Under the pieces are notes generated by a model, which did not search any database, was not told the DNA's origin, and saw only the letters and a program-made list of their open reading frames with translations. This document shows positions 47,015 through 58,322 of a stretch of DNA of 64,000 nt, one piece after another. Location of the stretch: NCBI GenBank assembly GCA_017311315.1, contig CM029612.1, positions 17,615,125-17,679,124 of the forward strand. The letters run 5' to 3'. A program made the translations under genes and the position numbers. How positions within the stretch are numbered: the stretch's first letter is position 1; every line of letters starts with the position of its first letter. The DNA comes from Dendrocalamus latiflorus. Lineage: Eukaryota; Streptophyta; Magnoliopsida; Poales; Poaceae.

Positions 47015-47920
47015 ATGTCACGTCTGAGCTCGTTGAGAAACGTCACCAGCGACGGGGGCGTTCTGAAGATCGGCGATGGGAGCGTGCCGAAGGCATCGGC
47101 GCACAAAGGGCAGCTTCTCCTTCCCGTATCCCATGCTCACGATGAGCAACTACATGACTTGGGCTATGAAGATGAAAGTGTTCATGCATGCTCAGGGCAT
47201 GTGGAATGCAATCGTAGATGAGGTGGTGAAAGAGAGGCAAGATACGCTCGCGACAATCTTCCTCGTGGTGCCGGAAGATATGTTGCTGCTCCTAGCGGAG
47301 AAGGAGACCGCAAAGGAGGCCTGGAATACCCTAAAGACGAAGCATCTTGGTGCCGATCGCGTCAAGGAGCCGCGTGTACAAAACCTCAAAAGCGAGTATG
47401 AAAACATGTGGATGAGGGACACCGAACAAATCAATGACTTCGCGATAAGGTTGACGACAATCATCAGCAAGGTACGAGGTCTAGGCGAAAAGATGAAAGA
47501 GGCCTACGTCATGTGGAAGTTTATTCGTGCCATGCCCAAGAAATTCTCTCCAGTCATCACCACGATTGAGAAATTCGGTGACATAAAAAAATGTCGATCG
47601 AAGAATTAATCGGGCGCTTGAAGATGCAGGAAGAGGGAGAGCGTCGCTATGGCAACAACGATGAAGACAAAAAGCACTTGCTTCTAACGCATGTAGAGTG
47701 GGAGCCTCAATCGTCGAAGCATGAAGGTGAAGGCTCCTTAGGTGGTTCTGGTGGAGGTGGTGACCGTCGATACTGAAGAGGTGACAAGGCAAAAGTAAGG
47801 TATTTTAATTGTAATGATTATGGACACTTTGCTTATGAATGCCGTAAGCCCAGCAAGAAGGAGAAAGCGGAGGCACATCTCATCATGGCAGATGCTGACG
47901 ACGAACTGGCGCTGATGTGA
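47015..47920 (+). pseudogene. Copia Gag of the gag-only element, frameshifted
   Basis: The main frame reads FPYPMLTMSNYMTWAMKMKV then FMHAQGMWNAIVDEV and on to KKFSPVITTIEKFGDI, the UBN2/DUF4219 type Gag of Copia elements. A one-base slip in the A run at 47584-47590 moves it to MSIEELIGRLKMQEEGERRY. A zinc knuckle follows near 47811-47850 (FNCNDYGHFAYEC) whose first Cys position is Tyr. An upstream frameshift separates the initial ATG (47015) from the domain. Gag would package element RNA; this one is dead. Confidence 0.8.
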
Positions 47921-47949
47921 AAAAGATGCAACAAGCTTAAGGGGGTGAT

Positions 47950-48826
47950 TATTGGGTTAATCTTGTTACATGTGTGTATTGTAGGAGTATGTGTCGAGTA
48001 TTCGTGTGTACGAATCCGTGTAGGAGTTGTGGCAGCGTGGTCGAAGCTACAGTCAAAGACGTGGTCGAAACAGTAGAAGTGACCATGGTCGAAGTGACTG
48101 TGGTCGAAGTGGCCGTGGTTGAAGAGTTAGTCGTAGCGGTCGTAGTCATGCGTACTGTAGACATCATACTCGGAGGAGTATTGTAGATGTCATACTCGAA
48201 GGAGTACTGTAGACGTCATACTCGGAGGAGTACTGTACATGTCATATTCGGAGTACTGTAGCAGTCGTAAGAGTACTATAGAGTCATGGTTGTATGATCA
48301 CTGTAGCAGTCGTAGCTATCATGGTCGTATGATCACTGTAGCAATCATAGCTGTCATGGTCATGTGATCACTATAGTAGTTAGAGGCCTACTGAAGCGGT
48401 TGGTGCTCAGAAGACCTGTGTGGTTGAAGTGTCGCGCTCAATGGACTCGAAGTATGTGTGTGGTGGTAAGCATCTAAGTTGGTCTCAGCGAGACCGAGTC
48501 TAGCGGGTAGTGCACAATGTGCACGAGTCGTAGGAAGTGTGGCTGGCAAAACCGGATCACAGTGAGTCGTGGGTGAGTGGCCTGCATGCGCAGCCGGTTT
48601 GTATCTATTTAAGTAATGTAATTTGTTGAGTATTTGAGCCAGAGAATAACAGAGAAACACATAGAAAAAGGTGCATCGGTTAGCACCATAATCTTGTGCC
48701 TCAATTCTTGTGTTCAGCTTTGTTATTAGTTCCAACTTCTCGTTCCCATCTCCAGCGAGCCATCCACTGTGTTTGTGTCCGTCCGTCTACCATGAAAGCA
48801 TATGTTTGAGAGAGGCTAGGCCTTCA
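47950..48826 (+). repeat. 3' LTR of the gag-only Copia element
   Basis: It starts TATTGGG where the 5' LTR has TGTTAGG, consistent with decay of the terminal TG. It is about 85 bp shorter than the 5' LTR, mainly because only two to three 35-bp units remain (about 48285-48380). It also has its own tandem of atactcggaggagtactgta units near 48164-48260. Confidence 0.85.
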
Positions 48827-48869
48827 CTAGAGACTTCTAGAACAAACAATTCGAGCGGCTAAGATCTTG

Positions 48870-49100
48870 TTCTAAATAACTTTTGGCTTCTAGCATTTAG
48901 AAACTAAAAACGGTTTAGAACACGTTGGTTTCTTAATGTGGTTTTTTTCCTTTTTTTTCTTTGCAATATATGTGGAAATATAACGGTATTTTCTTTTATT
49001 TATTTTTTCCTTTATTTTCTTTTAATTGAATGTCTGAGGAAAAAACCATCAGTTACTACAGTGCCAGTCAAAAGCCATTAAAGAAACCGAATTGAACGGG
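48870..49100. repeat. Copy of the T-rich MITE-like repeat
   Basis: It begins cttgttctaaataacttttg, continues with acacgttggtttcttaatgt and a T-rich block, and ends near gaattgaacgggcc. It matches the copies at 28915-29470 in order. Confidence 0.5.
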
Positions 49101-49589
49101 CCTAAAATTCTAGCAAGATTTCTCCCTTGCAAATCCACGAGCGTACAAGCACCATACATTGGTGGACCTAGGATTAAAATTTAAGGAAGCTAATGGAACT
49201 TGCTCACTGATTTGCCGAATGCCAAGTTGCCTATCTGTGGTAGCCTGCCGCACTGCTGGTAAGAGATAGAAAGAAGTATTACGGCTATAGCAGATTATCT
49301 TGGAAACCATGATACACATCACGTTTTGCTGAATGAGGGTAGTGGCATCCACTCCTTAATGCGGGAGGAGAAGACGGTGTTCCTCGAATTAATTCAGCCT
49401 ATTATAGATTTTTATAACTTAAATGCTATTTAAATCTCCACGTACGATTTTAGTGTACAACAATTATTTCATTTTAATAATCATGAATAATTATTAATGA
49501 GATTCTCTAATTTAATTATGACTAATAACATTAACGAGATATTTAAAATTGTAACAGAACGATCCAAACTACATTATATGAATATAATT
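49101..49589. other. Intergenic, no gene recognised
   Basis: AT-rich from 49390 on. This may be the upstream region of the interrupted exon at 49832. Confidence 0.3.
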
Positions 49590-49732
49590 CGTATTCTTTC
49601 ATTCTCTCTCTTCCTCACCCGCTCTCTCCCCTCACATACTCCCTCTACTCATTCTCTGGCGTTCGTATTCTTTCATTCTCTCTCTTCCTCACCCGCTCTC
49701 TCCCCTCACATACGCCCTCTACTCATTCTCTG
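49590..49732. repeat. 71-bp tandem duplication, CT-rich
   Basis: Two copies of a 71-bp unit beginning cgtattctttcattctctct and ending tactcattctctggc. They differ at one or two positions, so the duplication is young. Confidence 0.9.
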
Positions 49733-52700
49733 GCCGAGTGGCCAATGGCCAACTACCAAGTTCTATCCCATTTTCTTCTCTCTCTCCATTTCTTTTCTTC
49801 TCTCTCCTACCGATTCCTTCACTTGCTGACTATGTCTTTTTCTCCCGCTCAACATGGACCTAGCTCCCCTGGCGCCGTCCCTCCCTATCTCCAGCTACTC
49901 GGCCCTCGGCCTCCTGATCTCCTCTCTGGCCTCTTAGTCCCGGACGCGCCCCCTGCTGTGTCAGGACCCAGATTTTACAATCCGGATTCCTCTGTGATTT
50001 CACTGCACTATTCCCTGGATCAGTAGATAGTGCTCACAGTTTACAGTTCTGAATATCAAAGTACATATCATGCGGAAGCGTAAATATAATAGTAGACTTA
50101 CTCATGGACCGATTAGGCCGAAATCATTAAATTGCAGCAGCGGAAGAACGAAGCACACAGGTGGGACCTTCAGGACATGCCCACAGGCAGCCAATTGGAG
50201 GTTCGCGACCTAGTTCTTGACGTCTTCATCTTCTTCGCCATCATGATCCAAAAGTATTGCTAAAGCGTAGTGATTTGATTCCTGATTCTGAAATTGTGGA
50301 GAAAGCGAATATGAGCACAAACCACCGTGCTCGCGAGCCAACACACAGGATGCAATTAAATAGTATGCATGGCTTATCAAAGGAAGGCTCGGGTTATTTT
50401 ATTTGCCATAAATCGCTTTTGAAATATGATACATAGAAATTTCCTAGGACCTAGCAGTTTGAACTGAAACATAAGGTGTGAAAGAATGCATTAATAATAG
50501 CGATCCAGATTCCATCCACCATTACATGGCCTCTGTACCATATGCTTAATCCTTTAGCGTCATAACCGCTTAACTTATCACTGGGGCGACACCCAGGGCA
50601 ACACAAATAAGGGCCTTTCTCTGCCCTCCACTTTACCAATTCCACCCACAAAGTTTTTGAAACAGAACTATATCTAGTCAAGTTCCTATGTCCGCCCTTG
50701 ACTGTGGACACGGCTATTCGAATAGTTTTCACTCTGCAGAGTTTGCACACTTTACCCACAAAAGATAAATCCACTCGTTGCCCCCACATGATTCCTTAGC
50801 CATGTGGTTGAGTAGACTATCACAGGGCCTTTACAATGTGTAGTCCTACTGTGGTTACGCCCGCTAAGATCTATCTTCCGTAGTATGCGCACATACCTCG
50901 GGAAGGGTCCCTCGTGAGCCATCACGGGCAAAGGCGGGAATGCGACCATCCATCCCTTTGCTCGTGGTCATACCTTCACGTAACCACCTTAGAGCCACAC
51001 AAATTAGTAAACCCTGCCTACACTTTGCCAGCTTGTGGTTGTACTGTTTTACACTGGGAGGCCATCACGAGATTAAGTCCTTAGGGTTATCTGGGCGGTT
51101 CTACCACTATCCCCTTTGTGCTTCCACTGCACCACACACACTCACACCCTCGAACCATCCGCCCAGATAATTAAGCAACTTTTGGTTTTTGGGAGCATAA
51201 AATATCCAAAATCAAATATACCAGTCATTTCCACCATGACTGCCCAAACCAATTTCTCATTATTCAAAGTGATGCTTTAGGGCATTTTTGGTGCCCCCGA
51301 TTATCTAAGCAGTACTAAGCATGGCGTATAGTTATGGACTTATTTTTGAAAGGTTACCAGTATAATTTTTGCTATGGTGACAAGGCTCAGATATTCAACT
51401 GTTTCCAAAGGAGGTATAGTACTAGCAAGTTGATTAATGGGTATGTAACTAGAATCTTCAAACAAACATCTATTTGCATATGAAATAACAGCATGCAATT
51501 TGATAATTTAAATAAAAGTAAATTTGCAGAAAATGTAGGTTCAACATGATCAAAGTATTGACTCGCCTGGCGCGGTTTACCGCGGTCTTGAGCTCACATG
51601 ATGCTTTCTCTCGAGCTTTTGGTCTGTGTCTTCACTTCGAGCTTGATCTCGCTTGATCCATTGAATCTTCACGACTTCCAATTTCTAATTACGCAGCAAA
51701 CAACTGAATCCAAATAAAAGCAAATAACTCAAGAAGATCCAAATAAATCCGAATAAACTCAATTTAGCTTTATTATGAGTTAATGGGTGATTTGGGTTAT
51801 TTGGGGTAAGGTCAATGGTAGAGTACGATGACTGGATCTTTTTATTAACAATTTCTTTTATTATTTTGGTATTTATCAAGGAAGTTCCATGAGTTAAGTT
51901 AAACCTATGGATGGGTGTATTTTGTCGAGTGTTAATGTTCAGAGCATATGATATATGTGTATATAAGTAATGTTTGCAAATTTTAGCTTACAGAGTTAAT
52001 CTTATGGGGCTATGTCTATAGCATTTTGTGATATGATATTTTATGTACCTCCATTTATTACTAGACTTAGTTTAATTTGAATTAGGGTATATTTATACGA
52101 GTCCCAGCTTGCTATATATACAGTTATGCTCAATGTTACTATATACTAAAGCTAGTGTTAAGATTTAGCTAATGGCACTATTTTTATCCTGCTTATACTT
52201 TAGCTACCATTAGGCTTATTCTTACCCCTAATTTTAGTTTAAACTTAGTTATCTGAGCAGAGCTTAGTAATAAAGTATGTATCATTTTATGCGACCCTGT
52301 TTACTCGTGTTATTGGTTACACGTTCCATTTAGAGTATTTATATGTCCACGCTATTATTTTGAATCTTGATGACCTAGGGCTATTATATTAAAATATGTC
52401 ACTGGGGTTTGTTTAATGGTGGCATGATAACTATTGGGCATATATGCTTACATGTTAATTAAGGGCCACCTTTATTAAATATATACATTTATCCAAAGGC
52501 TGCTTCTCTTCATTAATGCCTTAATGTATAATTAGATTTACAATGTAAATATTAAAGTTACACTAATAATTTATCATGACATCTAATCCGAATTTAAATC
52601 ATACATAACTCTCTAAAGCCTTATTTAAATTTTATTAGCTTCCCTAATTTTTGTTTCTAAGTTTTTCTTTTAGTTTAGGATTAGATTTAAAATATATGCT

Positions 52701-52936
52701 TTAGGCTTATTAATCATACAGACACGATATTGACTAATCCATGATTAAATATTTATTAACTTCATGTATATCCTAATAAATTTTGTGCCTTCCATGGATA
52801 TATTAGAATTTTTATTCACCTTGGGTTTTAAGCTAAACCATATGCTATTCATATCTTTAATTAGTAATTAAACCTCCATTGATTACTTAAGCTATTTTAG
52901 ATATTCATTTAGCCATAATCAAAATCTTAAATGTTA

Positions 52937-54930
52937 GGGAATTTGGTGTTTCTGCCCCTGCTCTCGACTGCAAATGTGATTTTACCCCTATTTTTTTAAC
53001 TTTGTGATTTTGCCCTCGCGATTTTGAAATGAAGACTCCGTTTACCCCTGTTTTGTGACACCATTAAGAGTGGAGGATTAAATGGTAAAAAGAAAAAAGA
53101 AAACAAAAGATGCCCACGCGAAAAGACAAGAATACCCTTACCCTATCCTTTCTACTGGAGCTCCCACCCACGCATCCCTCGGTTTGCCAGGCGGGCTCCC
53201 ATGCGCGGCGCTCCAGTCTAGGGTTTGCCAGGCGGGCTCCCAAGGCGCGGTGCGGGCGACCTCCAAGGCGTGGCGCGGGCGACCTCCAGGGGCGCGGAGC
53301 GGCGGCCTCCCAGGCGCGGCGGCCTCCCACGCGCGGCGCGACGGCCTCCCAGGAGCGGCCCGCGGCCGGCCCCATTGGCGCGGTTTGCGGCCGGCCCCCA
53401 GGCGCGGCGCGGCCGTCCTCCCAGGCGCGGCGCGGCCGGCCCCCCAGGCGGCCGTGGCCCCCTCATGTTATCTTTATTAAGTTGATCTGGAATATAACCT
53501 CACGACTAAAAACCTTCTAATACTCTTCCCTATGTTTTCTACTCAGCCTCAATCTCAAAGGCTGCTATTCTTGGTATTGCTGTTGGTGGGCTTGTTATCC
53601 TGTTGTTGATCCTAGTAGCTGCTTGCTGGCCGCACAGTCCACTTGCTTTCAAAGATGACTCTGTGAGCAAACAAGGTGATACGTCTGCCAATGTCCCTAT
53701 CTGTTGCTTTAACCTATCAATTTTATAGTTATTTGGCAAGTATTGTGTCATCATACTGGACCTTGTAAATGACTAATACCTGTCTCAAACAATTGTACAG
53801 TCTGTCAGTCTTGGCTCTCAAATTGACAGATGCACTATTTGTTTGTTTATATGGATTTTTAGTGTTATAATATTGTTGTTTTCTATGATAGATATTCATG
53901 CCGTAGCATGGAGCAATGTTCCTCCCAAGCTCGTGATCCTCCACATGAACATGGCCCTCCATGTATACGATGATATAATGAGGATGACTGAAAATTTGAG
54001 CTAGAAGTACATTATCGGGTATGGGGCATCAAGTACAGTTTACAAATGTGTACTGAAGAACTCCAAGCCAGTGGCAATAAAAAAGCTCTATGCTCACTAC
54101 CCACAGAGCCTGAAGGAATTTGAGACTGAACTTGAGACTATTGGAAGTATCAAACACCGGAATCTTGTCAGCCTTTAGGGGTACTCGCTATCACCTGCTG
54201 GGAATCTTCTCTTCTAAGATTATATGGAAAATGGCAGTCTCTGGGACGTTTTACATGGTATGTGCAGATTGCTGAGACATGGCACGCAGAGTGCATGTGG
54301 GGAAGTGCTGAGAACAGTTTAGTTCCACAGTGCTCAAAGTTAGAACGGCTGTTGTTCTTTTCGTTTAATCCTTCACCTGTTCTGTCAGCATAGCACAGCA
54401 AGCACCTGCTAATCACTTTCCTATTAAGTTGTCTTTATGCCTTCTCTATTCTTTTGGATTAGGATGTTTCCATGGCATACAAATAGTTTGTGAAATTTCT
54501 GCACAGCAAGCACCTGCTAATCTCTTGATGTTTACATGCAAGTTGTGTGATAAAAAATTGTGTTTCTTTGAATTTTGGCATAAATGTTGTCCAAATTTTG
54601 CAAAATTTGACAACTTTTGTCCAGATTTATATTAATAAAACGAATGCATAAATTTGTGTCTAATTCTGTTGACAACATCCCTACCAAATATGTCAAAACT
54701 TCAATTTCGAAATAGGGGTAAAATCACAAAGTTCTCTAACAAAACAGGGGTAAAATCACATGGGCAAACTTGTCTATTCGTGCAAAAGTTAACACCGTTA
54801 ACTGGCTTTAACGGAATAGGGGCAGACTCTCCTTTCAGTTCAAAAACACAGGGGTAAAATCACAAAGTTTAAAAAATGAGGGCAAAATCACCATTTCGTT
54901 TGAAAACGAGGGCATAAACGCTTAAGCCCC
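52937..54930. mobile_element. Pack-MULE carrying an ERECTA-type receptor kinase fragment
   Basis: The element is 1994 bp. Ends are GGGAATTTGGTGTTTCTGCC and, as reverse complement, GGGGCTTAAGCGTTTATGCC, with related sequence continuing inward (tgattttacccct). The 9-bp TSD taaatgtta is perfect (52928-52936 and 54931-54939), diagnostic for Mutator-like elements. It lies inside the minus-strand gypsy LTR. Contents: a GC-rich tandem-repeat block (53155-53470, units like cctcccaggcgcggcgcggc), two exons and introns of an ERECTA-like gene on the plus strand, and no transposase. Confidence 0.92.
53547..54257 (+). pseudogene. ERECTA/ERL-type leucine-rich repeat receptor kinase fragment
   Basis: Two exons, 53547-53675 and 53907-54257, with consensus acceptors (ctcag, cgtag) and GT donors. 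Exon one reads SKAAILGIAVGGLVILLLIL then VAACWPHSPLAF, the transmembrane segment of ERECTA-family receptors. Exon two reads PPKLVILHMNMALHVYDDIM, a stop, YIIGYGASSTVYKCVLKN (glycine-rich ATP loop), KPVAIKKLYAHYPQSLKEFE (the ATP-binding Lys) and SIKHRNLVSL, then two further stops, ending WDVLH at the next donor. Three nonsense codons stand where Glu, Gln and Tyr are expected. ERECTA kinases act in stomatal patterning and organ growth. The receptor domain and kinase C-lobe are absent. Retained introns show DNA-level capture. Confidence 0.88.
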
Positions 54931-56843
54931 TAAATGTTAAGTGAACTTATTTTACATCCTAGTTAAATTTACTGCATGCTCTAGATTATTCCTCATATTT
55001 TTTCTATAGTTCTTACTAATTAAATTGAGCTAAAGAAAATGAAATAAAAAGAAAATGGGAAAAAGGTGCAGCTCTCCGGGTTGAACTGGGGATCTGGGGG
55101 TGGTATATGCTGAATGTTAAACGAGCTCGGGGAGCCATCAGGCCTCTGGTGTTTCGCGACTAAAGGGGGAAATGAGGGCTGATAAGGTATGCAGGGCTGG
55201 GGAGATTTCCCAAAGGAACCACCGGCCGAACCAGAGGAGGGATAGCGCGGGGGCAGGCAGCGGCGTCGCCGACGAAGGGTGGCCGGGGGAGCGTCGGCAA
55301 CCGCCAAATGGAACCCCCCTTGAGGCGGGTTTGCCATGGGAGAAGCAGCTCCGGCCAAGGGGCTCGGTGGCGGGCGAGCGGCGGTGGAGGGCGGACGGCG
55401 ATGAGGGTGGAAGGGGCGGCGGCGCCAGCGTGAAGGGAAGGGGAAATCCACGGGCGCAATCGCTAGAGGAGGGTAGGGGAATGCTCACCCAAGAATTTGC
55501 GGGGCGGGAAACAAGCTGAGGAAGGCTGGCGGCGGAGGCAGGGATCGGGCGGCGGGGGTGCACGGCGCCGGCGGCTTGGAGTGGGGGAGACGCGCCGGAG
55601 ACCATCGGGGAAGCTCGGGGAGCCTGCGGGGGTGCTCCTCCCGGGAGGAATCGAAGGGAAAACGATCAGGGAGGTGGCGGCGGCAGAAATGGTGGTGGCG
55701 GTGCTGCGTACGGCGGCGAAGGAGGAGGAGGTGGGGAAAGAGAGGGGGAAGGCGCGGGGCTATGGGGGAGGCCGGGAGGCATTCTTATGGACGCAGAGGG
55801 GCGAGGGAGGTGCGGAGGCGGCGAAGGACCGGGCAGCGGGCGTAAAGAACCGTCGGTTCTTGCTCGGGCGCGGGGCTCGGTGCGCGGTGCCGAGTAGGGG
55901 CAAGGGCAGGCGGCGAAGGGGACGGGTCGAGCGGCGCGTAGGGTAGAGGCGAGCGGCGCTGCGCAGAGGACAGAGGGGATGGGACGAGTCAAGCACCGGC
56001 TGTGCTACAATGTCAGAGCACGCGCGAGAGGAAAGAAGAAAGGGAGAAGAAGGTGCAGGCATGGGGGAGAGAAAGCGCGCGGGCGGGGCGCGGGCCCGCG
56101 TGGCAGGGAATCAGGGCGGCCCCACGGGCAGTGAAGCGAGAGAGAAGGGAAAGGGAGATGGGCCGTGAGCGGGAAGGGGCCGAGGGGGGATTGGGCCAGA
56201 TTGATGGCCGGCCTGATCTCCTTTCTTTTTTTATTGTGGATGTATTGTATATTCATACATAGGTAGGTATATATATACACACATATATATACATTTTTGA
56301 TTATTTCTATTTTTGTATGGGTGTATTTATTTATTATATATATACACACACACACACACATACACATATATATTTGCCCATTCATTTTATATACATATTT
56401 GCATATATTTTATTTTGTTGCCCTTTTATACTATTGTTTTTTAATGAAATTTTATATTCTAGTTTTAAGTTTCTACCTCCCTTTTAGATTTGAATCTAGA
56501 GTTTTTGTTTTCCCATTATGGGCATCTTTCCTTTTTATGACATTATTATTATTAGTTTTATTTTTCAAATCTTTTCTTAAGTTTTTGAATCCTCCACCAA
56601 AATTCAAAAAATCACCATAAAATCCAAATTTCAACAAAACTTATTGCAAAATAATTTAAGAACTTCATATTTTTCAAATTTGAATTTTTCAGGATGTTAC
56701 ATGCTGCTTGCCCCTCCTGCGCTCTGGCACCGCCGCCGGCTCTTGTGGGCATGGCGAAAAGGGGGCGCCAGCCCCGACTGACCCGTTGGGTCCGCACCTG
56801 GCACCTAGACACAGGTAAAAGCCTAATCAATCGGTCCAATGTC

Positions 56844-58313
56844 GGTTTTTGGACGCTTTTGGCACCGTACACCACAAGAATTCCAGATATAGCCTCCGCC
56901 GAAATACAATTCCATTTTTAGCCCCCCGCCGACCGCACGATTAACTGGATCGCGACACCTATCGCACCACATGCGAATCGTGCGCTGGGGAAGCGCACCA
57001 TCTAATGGTGGTGCGGTGTGGGAGAGCACCACTCGAGTGGTGCGGGCCCTACCCCACTCGTTGTGCACTGTTCCACGGTTAGGGTTTTCAGCGATTTTGC
57101 GCAAAATTAATTATAAGTTTTAATTTTTGTTTTGATTAGATAGTTACATAAATATTATGCATATATACATGTAATATATTTTATTAACATGTAATAAAAA
57201 TGTACACGGCATGTTACTTCCAACTGTATTATGAAGTTTATTTCTATTCAGCTAAGCTTATTATCTCGTCTTTTCGCATTCAATGATTCCCACGTGTTCA
57301 ATATTACTTTCCTTCCTTTCGTCCAATTGTTCCTATCACAGTTGTTCTCAAAAAATATTTCATTAAATTTCTTCCAATAAAACAACATAACATGATCGAA
57401 AAATGTTATTGCCAGTTCAACATATTTTTCACGGTCAGCAATGTACGAAAATCACAAATACACTAATCGTTACTTCACACAAATTTCGTTCGTACTCTAC
57501 CAACCAAAATTCTTAATTTTCATAATTGCAAAAAAAAATTACACTAGCAGTAAACTGCACTCGACATCAAATTATATTTTTTTCAAACACCATTAACAAC
57601 GTACCAAAATATTTCAAAACAATCTACAAAAATAATTCCTAAATGTAGCATTTGCAATACATAACGATCTTTCAAAATATATTCCACATATTTTTGCATA
57701 TCCTATTCTATATTATAAATTTGCTGCATGCTCTAAAAATATATATTACATGTATATATGCATAATATTTATGTAACTATCTAATCAAAACAAAAATTAA
57801 AACTTATAACTAATTTTGCGCAAAATCGCTGAAAACCCTAACCGTGGAACCAGTGGCGGAGCTAGAGCAAAATAGAGGGGGGTGCACCACTTCAAAACGA
57901 ATGGGCTGGACAAGGCGAGTGAGTGTGTTTTTTGAGTTAGGGGTACACCATATTGGGCCAAGGGGGTGCACAAAGGGTGAATATTTACTAGTAATAACTA
58001 AATTTTGTTTTGGAACCGGGTTCCTGGGAACCCCCTCCGGCCCATGTGCCTCCGCCCCGCGTGGAACAGTGCACGACGAGTGGGATAGGGCCCGCACCAC
58101 TCGAGTGGTGCTCTCCCACACCGCACCATTATGATGTGGTGCTCTCCCACACCGCACCATTAGATGGAGCAGCGCACGATTCGCATGTGGTGCGACAAGT
58201 GTCGCGATCCAATTAATCGTGCGGTCGGCGGGGGGCTAAAAATAGAATTGTATTTCGGCGGGGGTTATATCTGGAATTTTTGTGATGTACAGTACCAAAA
58301 GTATCCAAAATTC
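56844..58313. mobile_element. Foldback Mutator-like element with long terminal inverted repeats
   Basis: It begins GGTTTTTGGACGCTTTTGGC and, as reverse complement of the right end, GAATTTTGGATACTTTTGGT. The 9-bp TSD tccaatgtc is perfect (56835-56843 and 58314-58322). The inverted arms extend at least 330 bp (left to about 57180, right from about 57735), with the right arm enlarged by a nested hAT MITE and a local duplication of gtggtgctctcccacaccgc. The loop is AT-rich and non-coding. Confidence 0.9.
57851..58059. mobile_element. 209-bp hAT MITE nested in the foldback element
   Basis: Ends are CAGTGGCGGAGC and, as reverse complement, CGGGGCGGAGGC. The 8-bp TSD cgtggaac is perfect (57843-57850 and 58060-58067). 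The left arm of the foldback element has one uninterrupted cgtggaac-equivalent at the same site (tccacgg near 57073), which confirms the insertion. Confidence 0.9.
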
Positions 58314-58322
58314 TCCAATGTC

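Larger units (their letters stand above)
45883..48826 (+). mobile_element. Gag-only Ty1/copia retrotransposon, non-autonomous
   Basis: The element is 2944 bp with LTRs at 45883-46844 and 47950-48826, a tRNA-Met primer site at 46847-46858, and a purine tract gggggtgat next to the 3' LTR. Flanks ctgga (45878-45882) and ctaga (48827-48831) match at four of five bases. The 1.1-kb interior codes only for a broken Gag; coding sequence jumps from a DADDELALM-type motif directly to a stop near the purine tract, so all of pol has been lost. Confidence 0.88.
49959..56701 (-). mobile_element. Gypsy solo LTR (minus strand) containing a Pack-MULE
   Basis: On the minus strand the sequence starts TGTAACATCC (56701) and ends GGGTCCTGACA (49959). 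The 5-bp TSD tgctg is perfect (49954-49958 and 56702-56706). Without the Pack-MULE and its TSD it is about 4.7 kb. It has the long chromovirus-LTR layout: AT-rich start, a GC-rich block with leader-like sequence (55070-56220), and a long AT-rich tail. No primer site, tract, Gag or Pol is visible, so a solo LTR is the simplest reading. The left 465 bp are related to 37656-38113. Confidence 0.75.
49832..56843 (+). pseudogene. Exon-like frame interrupted by a gypsy solo LTR
   Basis: An ATG at 49832 opens MSFSPAQHGPSSPGAVPPYL and stays open to the LTR target site at 49958. After removal of the LTR and one TSD copy it continues in frame from 56707 (CPSCALAPPPALVGMAKRGR and on to LDTGKSLINRSNV) to 56843, where a Mutator-like element is inserted. 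Before both insertions the frame would reach TAA just after 58322, 89 codons in total. A good splice donor (cacaggtaaaag) lies near 56812. The protein is not recognised. It may be a former first exon or chance open GC-rich DNA. Confidence 0.4.

Noticed and set aside
55160..56000. GC-rich open frames on both strands resembling a gene
   Set aside because: They lie in the leader-like block of the gypsy LTR, are low-complexity and overlap in all phases.
49959..56701. Complete gypsy element with two LTRs
   Set aside because: No primer site, polypurine tract, Gag/Pol motif or internal copy of the terminal sequence was found, so a solo LTR fits better.
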